Part shown: piece by piece, positions 24,430 to 35,799 of the stretch
Numbering within the stretch: the first letter of the stretch is position 1
How the letters are laid out: each line of letters begins with the position of its first letter
Source: Cladopsammia gracilis
Lineage: Eukaryota; Cnidaria; Anthozoa; Scleractinia; Dendrophylliidae
Length of the DNA stretch: 64,000 bases
Reading direction: 5' to 3'
Assembly (NCBI GenBank): GCA_022457155.1
Contig: JAJGOT010000494.1
Span: 186,001 to 250,000 of the forward strand
Notes under the pieces: model-generated
Seen by the model: the letters and a program-made list of their open reading frames with translations, nothing else
What the model was told of the DNA's origin: nothing
The model's database searches: none
Position numbers and translations under genes: made by a program

Positions 24430-25167
24430 AATCTACAAGGATTAGCTGCTCAAAATAAAAGTTGCTTAGTTATATGCAGCGTTTTTGTCATCTCAAGGCC
24501 AATCCAACAAGTCCTATGCCACCCTTGATGAAAAGGAAAAGTACAGGGTTAAGACTATCATATTTATCATGGACCGGTTTTCTATATCATTACAAGGCTA
24601 TCATGAGCTGACGCAAACCCAACTGGCCTACCTTGAACATAACTTGTTGTAAGCTGTGTGAAGGTGTTAGTACGAGGGGAGGGGGGAGGGTACTCCCTAT
24701 AATGAGCTATACGGGGAAGCTCCGCCCGAAAGGGGTACCTTTTTTAGGCTGGAGGTATATAAAAGGGCCGAGGGATTTCACGAGTTGAAGCATGGAAAAG
24801 GGTGGGGAAAACTGCCATAACCTGAACTGAATAAAGAATATAATCTTTGCATAAAATCAATATGTGTTTTTTTTTTGTTGTTGTTGTTGTTGTTGTTGTT
24901 GTTGACCAATTTGCTTAGAGGAAAACTTCAACATCCCCCAGTGGCGAACACCAAGCATTTCTGTAGTTACCATGGTGGGTGGGTGAGTGGGGCTTTGACG
25001 TCACCATTCGTTTTTCTGGTAGGAAATTTAACACCGTATGGGAGGGGTAGGAGAATTTGAACAAGTTGCCTCGATTTCATTTCACGTGTTGCGAAATTTC
25101 AGTTGATATATGATAACTGGGAAATCTGCTGGCAGCTTGTTGCTTTCAGGAGTGTCAGCCAGAGCCA
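24430..25167. other. Repeat unit R1 copy 1 continuing after the Polinton
   Basis: Contains a decayed coding stretch (about 24,505-24,652) reading KSYATLDEKEK.RVKTIIFIMDRFSIS...GYHELTQTQ, repeated at 42,815-42,950 and 55,440-55,600; the family is not identified. Next is a TE-derived patch TACTCCCTATAATGAGCTAT ... GGTATATAAAAGG that recurs at 42,998, 55,640 and inverted at 49,680-49,740. A (TTG)n run lies at about 24,870-24,905. Confidence 0.6.
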
Positions 25168-25452
25168 ATGAAAACACAAATAATTACTGCAATTGCCTTA
25201 TTCATGTATATTGTTACATTTCATTTATTATAATTACTGCAGTAATGTTTAACAAATACAGGATTTTTTTTACTACTCTCCCATTAGGGTTTTAATCTTG
25301 TTTCCACTGTCCACAAGCACAAGTGTCGTTGTGTTCACCGGTCCTTTTGTTCGTCTTCCAGTTCTTGCTTGTGCTTGTTAAACAACTCAGACCGCAGTTC
25401 GCCTCCATCTGCTTCCATGCCCCGTCGGTTACTGGTCAGCGGCCTGTCCTAA
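25168..25452 (+). pseudogene. Secreted Cys-rich peptide gene, copy 1 (broken first exon)
   Basis: The ATG at 25,168 starts MKTQIITAIAL as in copies 2 and 3, but a deletion removes the end of the signal-peptide exon and its splice donor. The acceptor (AG at 25,286-25,287) and second exon (25,288-25,452) are intact, with the CRCVHRSFC...CLC pattern and an AATAAA near 25,461. Without a donor it is probably not expressed as a secreted peptide. Confidence 0.65.
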
Positions 25453-26828
25453 AACGATTTAATAAAGCACTCATTGTTAAAAAAACTTCAATGCTGTACA
25501 AAAGCCCTTGGGACAGAGCCGGATATAAAGATCTAACTGACCTTAAAAAAGTTTTGAAATGTTCCCTCCCCCAGAACATAAGGGAACTTAAGACGGACTC
25601 AACCTAAATATGAATGACATTTTAAGAGGTTTAAAGAAGGATAGAAGAAAGAAAATGATTTTTAGAACACCAACAGACAGTTGATACGCACGCAAGAGCA
25701 CCCCAGGTTGCTAGTGGACTCTTTTGGTGTCCATCTATTAATTATTAACTACGAATTCTAATTTTAAATCTTCATTAAAACTTCAATATTTCTTATTTCT
25801 CTAAATTTTACAAATCCTTTGAGAAAAACTATTTCCTCCCAAACATACCCAAAAACCACCCAAAACCTTACAATACGCCCCATAACATAGATTCATGAGA
25901 TGAGCATAGAGTTTTTGGATTATTACGTGGCGGAAAAATGGCGTTCAGGGTGAGTCCCACCTTAACCAACCACTACGGCAACGCCTATGAAAACATCACT
26001 TGAAAAAAAAAAGAATTCGCGCTTTTTTAAACTGTTTTGCAAATGCTCAATTCCGTTTAAGTAATGCTCCACATAAGAACTACTGTAAATTTCATTGTTC
26101 TGCGGTATTGGCTCTTTCCCAAATGGAATATCTTTGGTTTCAAGAATAGAGGAGGGGCTGATGGTTCATAATTATATTTCAGTATAAAAATAAAGAAAAT
26201 CCATTTGCGTCAAATAAATTTAAGAAATGTTCGTGCTTAACCAATCAGAATAGCAGAAGACAATAGCTAATAATTTTGCTTCTTTGATGAAGTTCCCCAA
26301 ATACAATATCTTTTACAATACAATACTTTATTTTCACATTTCCATGACATTTTTGTTACAAGAAAATATATATCTAGCTAAACTAAAATTACTAAAACAA
26401 TAGGACGAATAACTAAATATAAATAACATTTGAGGAAATGCCTAGCGTCTAAGTTAACCATACAGTTTTCTAGTTAGACACTTGTCTTGTATAGTATCAA
26501 TTCACATGTAGACATCTATTACAAACACATAAATACACACACTGCACACAAATAGCAAAAAAAAATAGCAAAAAAAAAAATAGCGAAAATTAGAAGACGA
26601 CTGGGGTTGGACAGTATATTTGTTTCGACAATAAATACCGTAAAACTTTTTTTTGAAATCAAAATGACTAAGATCTTTTGATTTGATTTGTGATGTAGAA
26701 AAGCTATCTTAAATGCTAACAAAAGGATCTATTTTTTCAAAACAATTTCTCACGCGTGAGAATCATTTTTAATTTATTTTTGAATGACAGTGGAACCTTC
26801 CTGAATTAGCATTTAAATTAAAAATAAT
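25453..26828. other. Gene-free, AT-rich stretch
   Basis: About 25,620-25,890 occurs inverted at about 41,285-41,590 and its first part is repeated twice at 56,540-56,810. There are poly-A-interrupted tracts at about 26,555-26,590. No gene is supported. Confidence 0.55.
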
Positions 26829-27080
26829 GTGGGCACAAAAACAAAAGGATTCCAATTAAATCATGAAAACAGTCAATATTTGAATTTGACGGAAATGAAG
26901 AAAATCATAAATAAACAAAAGGAAAGAATCACATTGGTTAATGAAAGACATATAGTCAGAAATCCCAAGACAAAAGAAGTGTTTAATGAATACCAAGAAA
27001 AAGACTTCAGATTCGTTTATGACAAGCGATGTTTTAATCCCGTGGAAACTGGGTTGGACACGCTACCGTATGGATATTAG
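26829..27080 (+). pseudogene. Polinton DNA polymerase B C-terminal fragment (second Polinton family)
   Basis: 83 residues align end to end with residues 1334-1412 of the intact polymerase: KTKGFQLNHENSQ, INKQKERITLVNERHI, EKDFRFVYDKRCFNP and the terminal LDTLPYGY. Identity is clearly partial, so it is from another Polinton lineage. Upstream domains are gone. After the stop about 200 bp lead to CTACATAACTACT, the same terminal bases as the intact element, so the relic retains its polymerase-side TIR end. Confidence 0.92.
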
Positions 27081-27277
27081 GGAGTTTGGGATCGTTGGAT
27101 TTGGGTGGTTTTAAAATTGCTAAAAACTAGCTGAGATTGATTAACGCTAGAGGGCGGCGGCTTTTGGTTGCCGCTGGATTGTGCTGTGATGATTTTGGGG
27201 CTACTGGATTTTATCGGTGGTTGTTTTTTGTTGTTAAAATTGACGGTGGGTGCCCCAGAGTGCCCTACATAACTACT
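27081..27277. repeat. Relic Polinton terminal repeat
   Basis: Runs from the polymerase stop to ACATAACTACT at 27,277. Only the outermost 11 bases match the intact Polinton; the remainder differs. The opposite end of this relic was not found in the window. Confidence 0.6.
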
Positions 27278-27279
27278 TA

Positions 27280-29089
27280 CAGTGCGGCTACTGTTACCGG
27301 GGTCACCCAGACAAAGTTAACCAATCACAAAACAGAACGAGAACAATAGATTCCAACATTTTTTACTTTAGCCAATGAAATGTCGAGTACAGAACAATTA
27401 AATTTCAACTTGTTCACTCGTGAAGCTTATGTTGAATGAAGCTTTAGCTAGCGTTGACTTTTCGATTTAAAAATTTAAGTAGTTTCACATGCTACATGAA
27501 TGAATGTCATGTGTCATGCAAGTGAGCGAGAACTGATTTCAAAGTCTATGAAAGCAGTGAACGCGACAGCCGTATGTTTGGGCAAATTGCGTGGCGGATT
27601 TGAATTCTCGGAAAAAATAACAACTCAACCGCCCGCTGTTTGTAAATGTTACAAGGTACACTGCCAGCGTAGCATATATAAGCATTTATTTTCTAACCGT
27701 TTGAAAAAGAGCGGCTCCTTCATTTCAATTCTTTTTTTATTGAATTGTTGTCAGAATTTTTTCCGTTGCAGATTTTATCTGCGGTTTGAGCACTAGATGG
27801 GTTTCTTTAATCTCCCAAGGCGGTCGTGACGGTTTTGAAGAAATCATTTTGGTGAAAGTATTATTACAAGTCTATATTTGTATATGCCAAAAAATAGAAA
27901 TAATTATTAACCAAACCTCGAACTCTGTTTAAAAAATATTCTAGTCTGTCGGTTGAGTTTTTTTTTGTCAGGAATTCATCGCGAGGGAATTGGATTTACT
28001 GTTTTGAATCGTCTGGAAAATTATAATAACTCAACTGGCGAACCGCTGTAATATCGATGGATTTTCGCGGCAATGAAATATATGTTGAAGAATGCGCCGT
28101 TTCTATAAGACGATACTCTTTTTATGCAGTTTTGAATTTCTCTTTTACTTAATTTTATTTCAGCTTATTCCGACTGCCGGAATGACCTAACGCGTGGAAC
28201 TCAAAGCGCATAAAACTTAATTAACCACGACGGCGAACAAGCCGTGTTTTCGTTGTTTTGAAATCCGGAGGTCACTTTTTAATTTGCCTGAACTATGACC
28301 GTCGCTTTCACTTGTACTTGTGCAGTTAAGAATATCTTCTTTCGCTGTCCGGTCAAGTGTATTTATTTTCCAACCCCGCCGTTGACGCCGTAGAGAAAAC
28401 TTGAATCTGTTACGAGCGAACAAATTATTTTAAATCCACCACCAGCACTTTTATTTGTGTAGACATACGGTACAGCCGTCGCATTCCATATTTTCACACA
28501 GTTTGGAGTTTCTGTTTCACTTGAATCGCCGACGTGCATTAACCTTCCAAATCGCGCTGTTAACACAAATTAAGTTCAAAAGGGATGGAATCGAAGTTAA
28601 TTGAAAATCCAACGCTGTACAGCCAAAACTCGTATCACACAGTTTGGAGTTTCTCTTTCATTTGAATCGCCGATATTTACCTTCCAAATCGCGCTGTTAA
28701 AATAAGTCAAGTTCAAAAGGGATGGAATCGAAGTTAATTGAAAATCCAACGCCAGGGGCGGATCCAGGATTTTGAAATGGGGGTGAAATTTTAATGTATG
28801 CAATAGAACCAGAGAAATAAAATATTATTTATTTGAGAAATACTTTAGAAAAAAGAAAGGAAGGGTCTCAGAAAAGGAGGGTGAAAATTCACCTATTTCA
28901 CCCCCCTTGGATCCGCCCCTGAACGCTGTACAGCCAAAACTTTGATGGCGAACGAATAAGTTGAAATTTCATTGTTCTGTACTCGACATTTCATTGGCTA
29001 AAGTAAAAAATGTTGGAATCTATTGTCCTCGTTCTGTTTTGTGATTGGTTAACTTTGTCTGGGTGACCCCGGTAACAGTAGCCGCACTG
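27280..29089. mobile_element. Non-autonomous DNA transposon with TA TSD and ~125-bp TIRs
   Basis: Left end CAGTGCGGCTACTGTTACC and right end GGTAACAGTAGCCGCACTG are inverted over about 125 bp. TA flanks both sides, as in Tc1/mariner/pogo. No transposase is visible. It sits directly against the relic Polinton end. Inside, a 130-bp segment (about 28,495-28,620 and 28,637-28,755) is tandemly duplicated. Confidence 0.8.
28753..28921. mobile_element. 169-bp MITE, CAGGGGCGGATCC ends, 5-bp TSD AACGC
   Basis: It is nested in the second copy of the 130-bp duplication. AACGC flanks both sides (28,748-28,752; 28,922-28,926). The first, uninterrupted copy reads CCAACGCTGTAC, proving the junction. hAT-like ends but with a 5-bp rather than 8-bp TSD. 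Confidence 0.88.
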
Positions 29090-29717
29090 TAAGAGCAATC
29101 AAATAATGAATTATTACAAGTTTCACACTTGGTCTAGAGTTTGAAGTCTGAAAACTGCGCAAATTACATAACAAATGTGAATAATTAATTAACTTGCATG
29201 ATCTTGCATTTTGAATTATTAACTGAGATTTACCGACAACCGACAAAGGTCGAAAATTTTAACCGACAACCGACAAAGTAATGAAATTTTAACCGACAAC
29301 CGACATGTGGACCCTCCCCATTCAGACCCTCATAAGAACTTTGGCTTTTACCGTTCTTCTGAAAGAATCAAACACAACACAATGGAGCCGACATCACAGA
29401 TACTTTACGGTTAAAGCTGGTTCACTTAAAAACACTTCAGAAAATGAATTATGAACAGGGCCTGGAAAAGCACAACCAATACAAAGAACTGTTCCTTATT
29501 TCTGTTTCTTTTCCCATTGTAACAAAATCGTCTTAGGGCCTTCTCCTCTTTCAAGCAGCCTGCTGGTGAAACTAGCTCGGGACAAGCCTGCCTCATCCAT
29601 GTATTACTTTGCAAGACGGCCGTTGCCGATAAATACAAATCCAATGTCACTTGTGAAATCACGGTACATTTTAGACATGTACAATTGTTCAGAATTGTTT
29701 GTTGATTAAAGACTTAC

Positions 29718-29831
29718 CTTTCGTAAGATACCTCGCTTGCCACGTCTCATTGTCGGATATGCCCCATCAGTGTTGGATAACAGCAATAGCATTGTCACAC
29801 AAAACAAAACTGCGAGAAATTTGGATTTCAT
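29718..29831 (-). CDS. Secreted-peptide first exon, R2 copy 1
   Basis: 38 codons: a signal peptide (MKSKFLAVLFCVTMLLLLSN) followed by TDGAYPT and a basic tail with RRGKRG, ending at a GTAAGT donor on the minus strand. The dibasic site suggests a processed precursor. Copies at 47,597-47,725 and 58,807-58,926 keep the signal peptide and donor but differ after AYPT. The next exon was not identified with confidence. An AAATAAAAGG motif about 95 bp upstream could be the core promoter. Confidence 0.6.
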
Positions 29832-29956
29832 TGTCTCAACTTGGAATTGTCCTTTCTCTTTAGCTGTGTTTCTGTGAGCCACTTACACACCCAATAACTT
29901 GGAAGCCTAGCCTGTGTTTGGTCCTTTTATTTCGTTATCGAACGATTAATTTCAAT

Positions 29957-30978
29957 AGCGCTTTGCACTAATGACGTCACATACTTTTGGCCCCCGTTGT
30001 GACTCAGACAAACAAACTCCTCCATGTGTTATCTGCATAAGAATTTTGTAGAGGAAAATTCGAGAAAATGGTGTTGGCTAAGACTTTGATGCGGCTTTTA
30101 TCAATATTTTCGCAAGAAAATCGAACACCTGGGTCAATGTTGAATATAAAACCTATTGCAGCTCCACTGAAAGGATACGTTTATTTTAATGCTGTTTTAA
30201 TGCGACCGCGGGAAGCAATAGAAAAGTTTATACCCGTTGGCCTGGAAATTATACTCGAGAGTAAGCAGCTCTCTAATTTATGCAATTGCAGCCTATATAC
30301 TCCCCAAATTTATACCCGTTGGCCCGGAATACTCGAGAGTAAGCAGCTCTCTAATTTATCCTATGTACTCCCCAAATTTTACAGTATATAATCAGTATCC
30401 CTTAGAATATAGACTGAAAGACAGGATTTTTGCGCAAAAACAAATTCGCGTTGTCATCTTCAGAACCTTTTGTTCAGCTTTGCTTGTATAAACGCGGGTC
30501 GATAAACGATACAGTATTTGTATCAAATACACTGATTCTAGATCATTTGGAACCTATTTACGCATCTTTTTCCAAGCAAGAAATGCACACATCTTAGTCA
30601 TACAAGAATACAAAAATTTACTTTTCTCTTTGCCTTAATTTTGGGCACAAGTCGTGAAATGTTTTCTTATCACATGAGACACATGAGGGCTAATAGATTG
30701 GAAGTCCGATGATGGGATTTCATCATCACATAATTTGTTGAATTTTAAGCCAAAGTCTACATTTCTTGAATCAGTTTTTCGCTCCCTAATGTAACATTGC
30801 CTTGTATTTATTATATTTGAAGCCCCCAAAACGTTCAAATCACGTTTACCGCTGATTTCACCGATTTTTCATATCCAAAACACATCACGCTCATACAAAG
30901 CCTTTGAGCAGACAGCAAACTTTGTCTGAGTCACGTAGGGGGTCTATCTCAGTATTTTTAGTAATAGTGCAAAGCGCT
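29957..30978. mobile_element. 1,022-bp insertion with AGCGCTTTGCACTA inverted ends
   Basis: Its ends AGCGCTTTGCACTA...TAGTGCAAAGCGCT interrupt TTTCAATTGTCAGATG, which is intact in copies 2 and 3 of R2. The flanks duplicate at most AT, so TSD is 2 bp or none. Inside, a 78-bp unit with TACCCGTTGG...CTCGAGAGTAAGCAG is duplicated (30,228-30,380). No transposase. Confidence 0.8.
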
Positions 30979-32785
30979 ATTGTCAGATGTCTAATCTCCA
31001 CCGTCGGCGACAAATTTGTCAAATGGCTAGAAACAATGCCCATGCTGTGTCTGTCACAATAGGCGGAAAACGGTTTCCACGCAAACGATCTCCCGCCTTT
31101 TTATTGCTGCGAGCCCCCAGGCGAGTAGCACACTAATCTTTGGTTTGCCTGTGGTTGCTTGGGTTCCCTGTGCTTTATGTTATTTTTTATGTTTGTCACG
31201 ATGATTTTGAGCAAGCGTACGTCCAGCGGTATCATTATAACTTAGATGCGCCTGGATCTGGATGCAGCTTTCGCCGTCCATATCCGTCCATAGCACATGC
31301 TCGCTTCTCTTCGCTTCTTCGATATTTGCAAATGTATCATGCCAAATTCAAACTTATTTGTTGCTGGAAGCATTCATCAAGGTCACGAACGATTTAATGA
31401 CATTTCACGGGGAAGACAATGTTTTTTATGAGTTTTTCAGCGTTGTTTAATACGTGCTCAGAGTTTGCCGATTGAACAATGGACCGGAGTAACTGCAGAA
31501 TACCCTGCCATTTCGAGTGCCTCAGGAAAAAAGTCTGTACGCGGTACGTAGTGGCAGTATGAAGACATGACAAGACAACATATTTTCTTGCCTACGCGGT
31601 ACGCGGTATGCAGTCGTTAAATAATCCAAAAGGACAGGGCAATATTTTTTATTGCCTACGCGGTACGCGGAACACAGTCGTTAAGTAATCAAGAGGACAG
31701 GGCAATAATTATATTTTCTTGCTACGCGGTACGCGGTACGCAGTCATTAAATAATTCAAGTGTGTTGCCTACGCGTTACGCGGTACACAGTCGGCGGCTA
31801 AGAGTTTGCCGATTGAACAATGGATCACAAAGAGCATTCATCAAGGTCACGAACGATTAAGTGACATTTCGAGGGGAAAGGCAATGTTTCATGAGTTTTT
31901 CAGCGTTGTTACGTGCTCAGAGTTTGCCGATTGAACAATGGATCACAAAGAACTACTTATACGGTATATAATTCGATTGCAGTTTTGAAGGCAAGGACCA
32001 ACGTAACAAAACAGAAGCACCGGATCCAAATTGAGGATCTAATCAGCTATAAATAATAGCAAATCAGCCTTGCTTTTCTTCGTTTATGTAATTTGAAAAT
32101 GATGGTAATTGACCCAATAAATAAATTTATGAAATTATCAAAATCTGTATGTATTAAACTTACTGTTTCCGTTATGTCTTACTGCCCAGCATCTGCTCGC
32201 AGCATTATCATTACAATTTGTAACTTCTAGTTCTATGTGAGAGGGTGGGGTTGGGAGTAGAGTGCGAAAATGAGGCCGGTGAAACTTCTACAACAACAAC
32301 AACGTTTATTTGTACTGTAAATTAAAAGAGCTGTATATATAATAATGCGACCTAATGCGTACTACCGTAAAATATTTCAGTTAAAACAAATCTAGTAACG
32401 ATTAGATGAATAGGGATCATAGTGATAGTCCTAAGGAACATTTTTTAAATATATAGGAAATAGATTTAACGATTTTCTGCGCTTGTTGTGATATATTTTA
32501 CTGCAAGCAGTCTTATAACCTTTTCCTAGTTAACAATCAAATCCTTAGTTAGAACCTTAGTTATAACCGACCAGGTATGCTCATTCTTATCACTTACCAT
32601 ATCACACAGATTTCCTTTTTTTTTTCAAGGTCCAAAGTATTTCAATTCACTTAATCCCGAGACTCGACCTAGCTCCTCCTCCCTTGCGTCTTTTAAAATA
32701 AAGCTTAACCCATGAATATTTTAATAATCAATAGAAATCGGTTAATGAGCTTAAAAGTGACCTTTTCGATTTTTGAAAAATGGTC
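30979..32785. other. R2 copy 1 remainder, gene-free
   Basis: R2 sequence is interrupted between about 31,103 and 32,231 by unrelated DNA carrying degenerate 63-70-bp tandem repeats (31,590-31,795, TACGCGGTACGCGG core). R2 resumes with CAACAACAACGTTTATTTGT and continues to the DIRS insertion point, matching 48,000-48,920. Confidence 0.6.
31590..31795. repeat. Degenerate 63-70-bp tandem repeats
   Basis: About 3.5 units each with CTACGCGGTACGCGG, CAGTCGTTAAATAAT and GGACAGGGCAAT. Confidence 0.75.
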
Positions 32786-32876
32786 ATTTTGTCTCCACTC
32801 CACAACAAACATAACACAACGCGTTATGACAAATAAGTTTATTTTGGGAGGGCCTGGCGTAACCAACCCGAACCAT
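32786..32876 (-). repeat. DIRS-type split repeat B2
   Basis: 91 bp beginning ATTTTGTCTCCACTCC and ending CCCGAACCAT; identical copy B1 at 34,066-34,156. Confidence 0.92.
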
Positions 32877-33881
32877 TATCCTACTACATACAAATATTCT
32901 CATACAGAATAAGTGCAATAAGTACAATAAGTACAATTACGTAGACTAGAGTTTAGCTAAACCGTCATAAACTATTTTCTGATTTACATGCCCACTATGC
33001 TACGCGACAAATGAAAAAACCCCACAGGGGAACTAGAAACTCTACTATCGCAAGCCATTCTTGTCCTGCATCATCTGCAAGTAGGCACACAGGCCTAGTG
33101 CCGGTTAGCCAGTGTCGGCTATGTCCCCGAGTAAGCAAGCATATTTAGTGCCAGTTAGGCTTCCAGTTAGGCTGCCAGTTAGGCTTCCAGTTAGGCTTCC
33201 AGTACGCTGCCAGTTAGGCTGCCAGTTAGGCTGTCAGTTAGGCTGCCAGTTAGGCTGCTGAACTTAGAACATGATATACCAGGTCAGACCTGAGCTACAG
33301 TGCTGGGGAACTTACAACTCTGACGTTACAGATCATTTTCACTTACATCCCCCAAGTGAACTTGGAAAATTATCCTAATTAGGCTGGGAAACTAACGAGT
33401 CTGACACCCTGGGTCACTCTAGACCCAACTTAGGCTGCAAATGTTGTGACTCCAACATTCCTGTTGACTATAGACCCATCCATGCTAAGCACAATGGACT
33501 TCGGGAAACATACAAAGCCATCATGAATAGGCGAACTTGTCCCGCAAACTAAGTAATATAGCTAGAATAGAGGCTACTAAAATCCTACTTGTATGACAAG
33601 TATACAAAAACCTTATTAGTAAATACCAGTAGAAAACAAATCTATTAGAACACTAAACTAGTGGAGCTGAGCAACCGCTTACAAAACAAATGCGGTTAGA
33701 CGGAGGCCAGAAAAAACCTGCCAGAAAAAACCCCTGTGGGGAAAAACCTTCAGGAAATCTGGGTAGGAACCAAGGCTCAAGCTCCAGGCGTTAGAAGTCC
33801 AACCTACGAGGCTTTACAGCGAGAGAAACGGCCGAATCTACGAATGAATAGAATCTGTAAACTAAAAAAAAAAATAAAAAA
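32877..33881. other. Non-coding interval of the DIRS element between A2 and B2
   Basis: No gene. It includes a 12-bp repeat cluster at 33,150-33,260 (GGCTTCCAGTTA and GGCTGCCAGTTA units). Confidence 0.7.
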
Positions 33882-34065
33882 TTAAGCAAGACTAACGAAG
33901 GTTGGTTATGAAGGCCTAGATGGCCACCGCGTGCTATACTCTACCTTATATACCCCTGTATCACTACCCATAATGCACTGGCCTGGACCCAGGCCCTGTT
34001 GTATCTCGTGCCGACAAAATATTTATTTCAGCCTTCTTCGCAAACTCATTCGTCAGAAATAATAT
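33882..34065 (-). repeat. DIRS-type split repeat A2
   Basis: 184 bp, from TTAAGCAAGACTAACG to GTCAGAAATAATAT, matching 38,361-38,544 without visible difference. Confidence 0.93.
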
Positions 34066-34156
34066 ATTTTGTCTCCACTCCACAACAAACATAACACAAC
34101 GCGTTATGACAAATAAGTTTATTTTGGGAGGGCCTGGCGTAACCAACCCGAACCAT
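34066..34156 (-). repeat. DIRS-type split repeat B1
   Basis: 91 bp adjacent to A2; same as B2. Confidence 0.92.
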
Positions 34157-34179
34157 ATAGACTGTCAAAGTATTGGGCG

Positions 34180-35290
34180 AAGGCATGGGCTTGAACTATG
34201 ACCTCGGGAGATTCAGTATCACTCACAGCCCGAGAAACTAAGAAACCACAAACCTTTGTTCTAGATTATCGTCCACGTAAGTATCCTTTGCTTGCACAGA
34301 CTTACAACGCCCGTGCCGTTGAAAACTGAAACTCTGTCATGGACCCCATTGTTGGCTGCCATAGTGGCCCCTCCCGAATGCAGAGAATGCAATCTGAACC
34401 TAGATGGGTCAGCTCCAAAGCTTTTTAAGTCACGTCGGAAAGCTTCGCGAATGGTGTTGTAGCTGATAGGTTTATCGGGAGAAACTTGTTAAGAACAGGC
34501 CTTTCCTCTAGAAATGGGCCTGAAAATCAGCTCCCCAGAATAGGGGGAAATTAGAAATTCGGTAAGAAACCTTCTGAGCAGTTAGACGGGACATGCGGGA
34601 CTAGACAGCTCAGAAATGATAATTTCGTAACCCCTACGAAGCGGGCAGTTCTTACTTATATGGACTTTGATAACTAAAAAGCCCCGTAAAGAAAGTATCA
34701 TTCCTTGGTATTCTAGAAACATCGTCAAATCTAAAGACTGAAGCCAGCAAAGGACAAAACATACATAGTAACATTGCGTAATTCAACAGGGTTGTCAAGG
34801 TTAGACTTGTTAATATCATGAATCAAACTGGCCGAAATAGGTTCTTTACGGTTGGCGATGCTGGTGCCAAGAATTCTCTTGGACGCAGATCTAACTGTAT
34901 CGACTATCGGGTTATCCGTAGGGGAGGGGACTCCAGCCAAACCATTTTAGGCATTTAGACATTTTAGTCATACCATTCCAGCCCATTTTAGCCCATAAAA
35001 GGCGGAATCTATTACACTGTAAGAATGCGATTCGTTAATAAGGTGTTGCAAAATAAAGCAACGTGAAAAGGGCTAGCAGGAAAAAACAGTCCCATTAAGC
35101 TTACTGACAGCGAACTCCTTCCACTTGCGAAACGTAACAATAAAAGTTGAGCTGTCAGCCTTGGAGGAGAGGACTGTCGTCTGTAATCTGTCAGCCAGCC
35201 CCTTGATTGAATCGTCAGTCGCTACGTCCTGGACACGCCAGAAACCAGCGCGGAATACATCTGAAAAACAAACAGCAAACAAGGGAAAAC
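34180..35290 (-). pseudogene. Tyrosine recombinase of the DIRS-type element, broken
   Basis: Fragments in shifting frames. The N-terminal part (35,073-35,282) reads LADRLQTTVLSSKADSSTFIVTFRKWKEFA, the core-binding region. The middle (34,731-34,940) reads RILGTSIANRKEPIS...NVTMYVLSFAGF. The catalytic part near 34,330-34,400 reads LHSLHSGGATMAANNGV.DR, the DIRS recombinase LRSGGAT box, where the key Arg appears as His. In-frame stops follow. It would have integrated the circular copy. Confidence 0.8.
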
Positions 35291-35799
35291 CGGTGAGGCG
35301 CGGTCAATATGAAATATCTATAAATAAATACCTAAAAGAACCGAAAGGAGAGTGCGCAGAACGAGTAGGAAAACAAAAAGAACCTATCAATAGCAAATAT
35401 GGTGAAAATAAACAAAACAGGCAAACAATGGCTTGAGTGACATGTCATACAACTGCATCGAGATGACAGCGAACGAACCGAACGCAGTTCGCTCCTAAAT
35501 ACAAGAATTACACTTTCCATAAGGCTAAGTGCAAAACCCCGCGAGAGACTTGGGAGGTCTGGGGCGGCGAAAGTCGACTCGAAGAGCGACAACCTCGAAA
35601 TCTAAGGATCTGGAACCGAAAAGGGTATTGCGGACTTTCCCCTTAACAAAAAACTCCTGAAACTTAGGCAAATATACCCAGTCAGTAACAAAATTGTTCT
35701 AATGAACTCCGTCACTTATGCAAGCATTTCAGAAGAAGGATGACTGCCATACGGGAAGAACTATGGTTCCCCTGGCTTGACAAAGTTCCATGTGCTTTA

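Noticed and set aside
26829..27080. Independent host gene
   Set aside because: End-to-end match to the polymerase C-terminus and adjacent Polinton terminus make it a relic.
29426..29662. Second exon of the R2 peptide gene
   Set aside because: An open frame with cysteines exists in copy 1 but acceptors are purine-rich, and copies 2 and 3 differ in frame; not called.
33150..33260. Regular short repeats resembling a CRISPR array
   Set aside because: Twelve-base units without unique spacers in eukaryotic DNA; simple tandem repeat.
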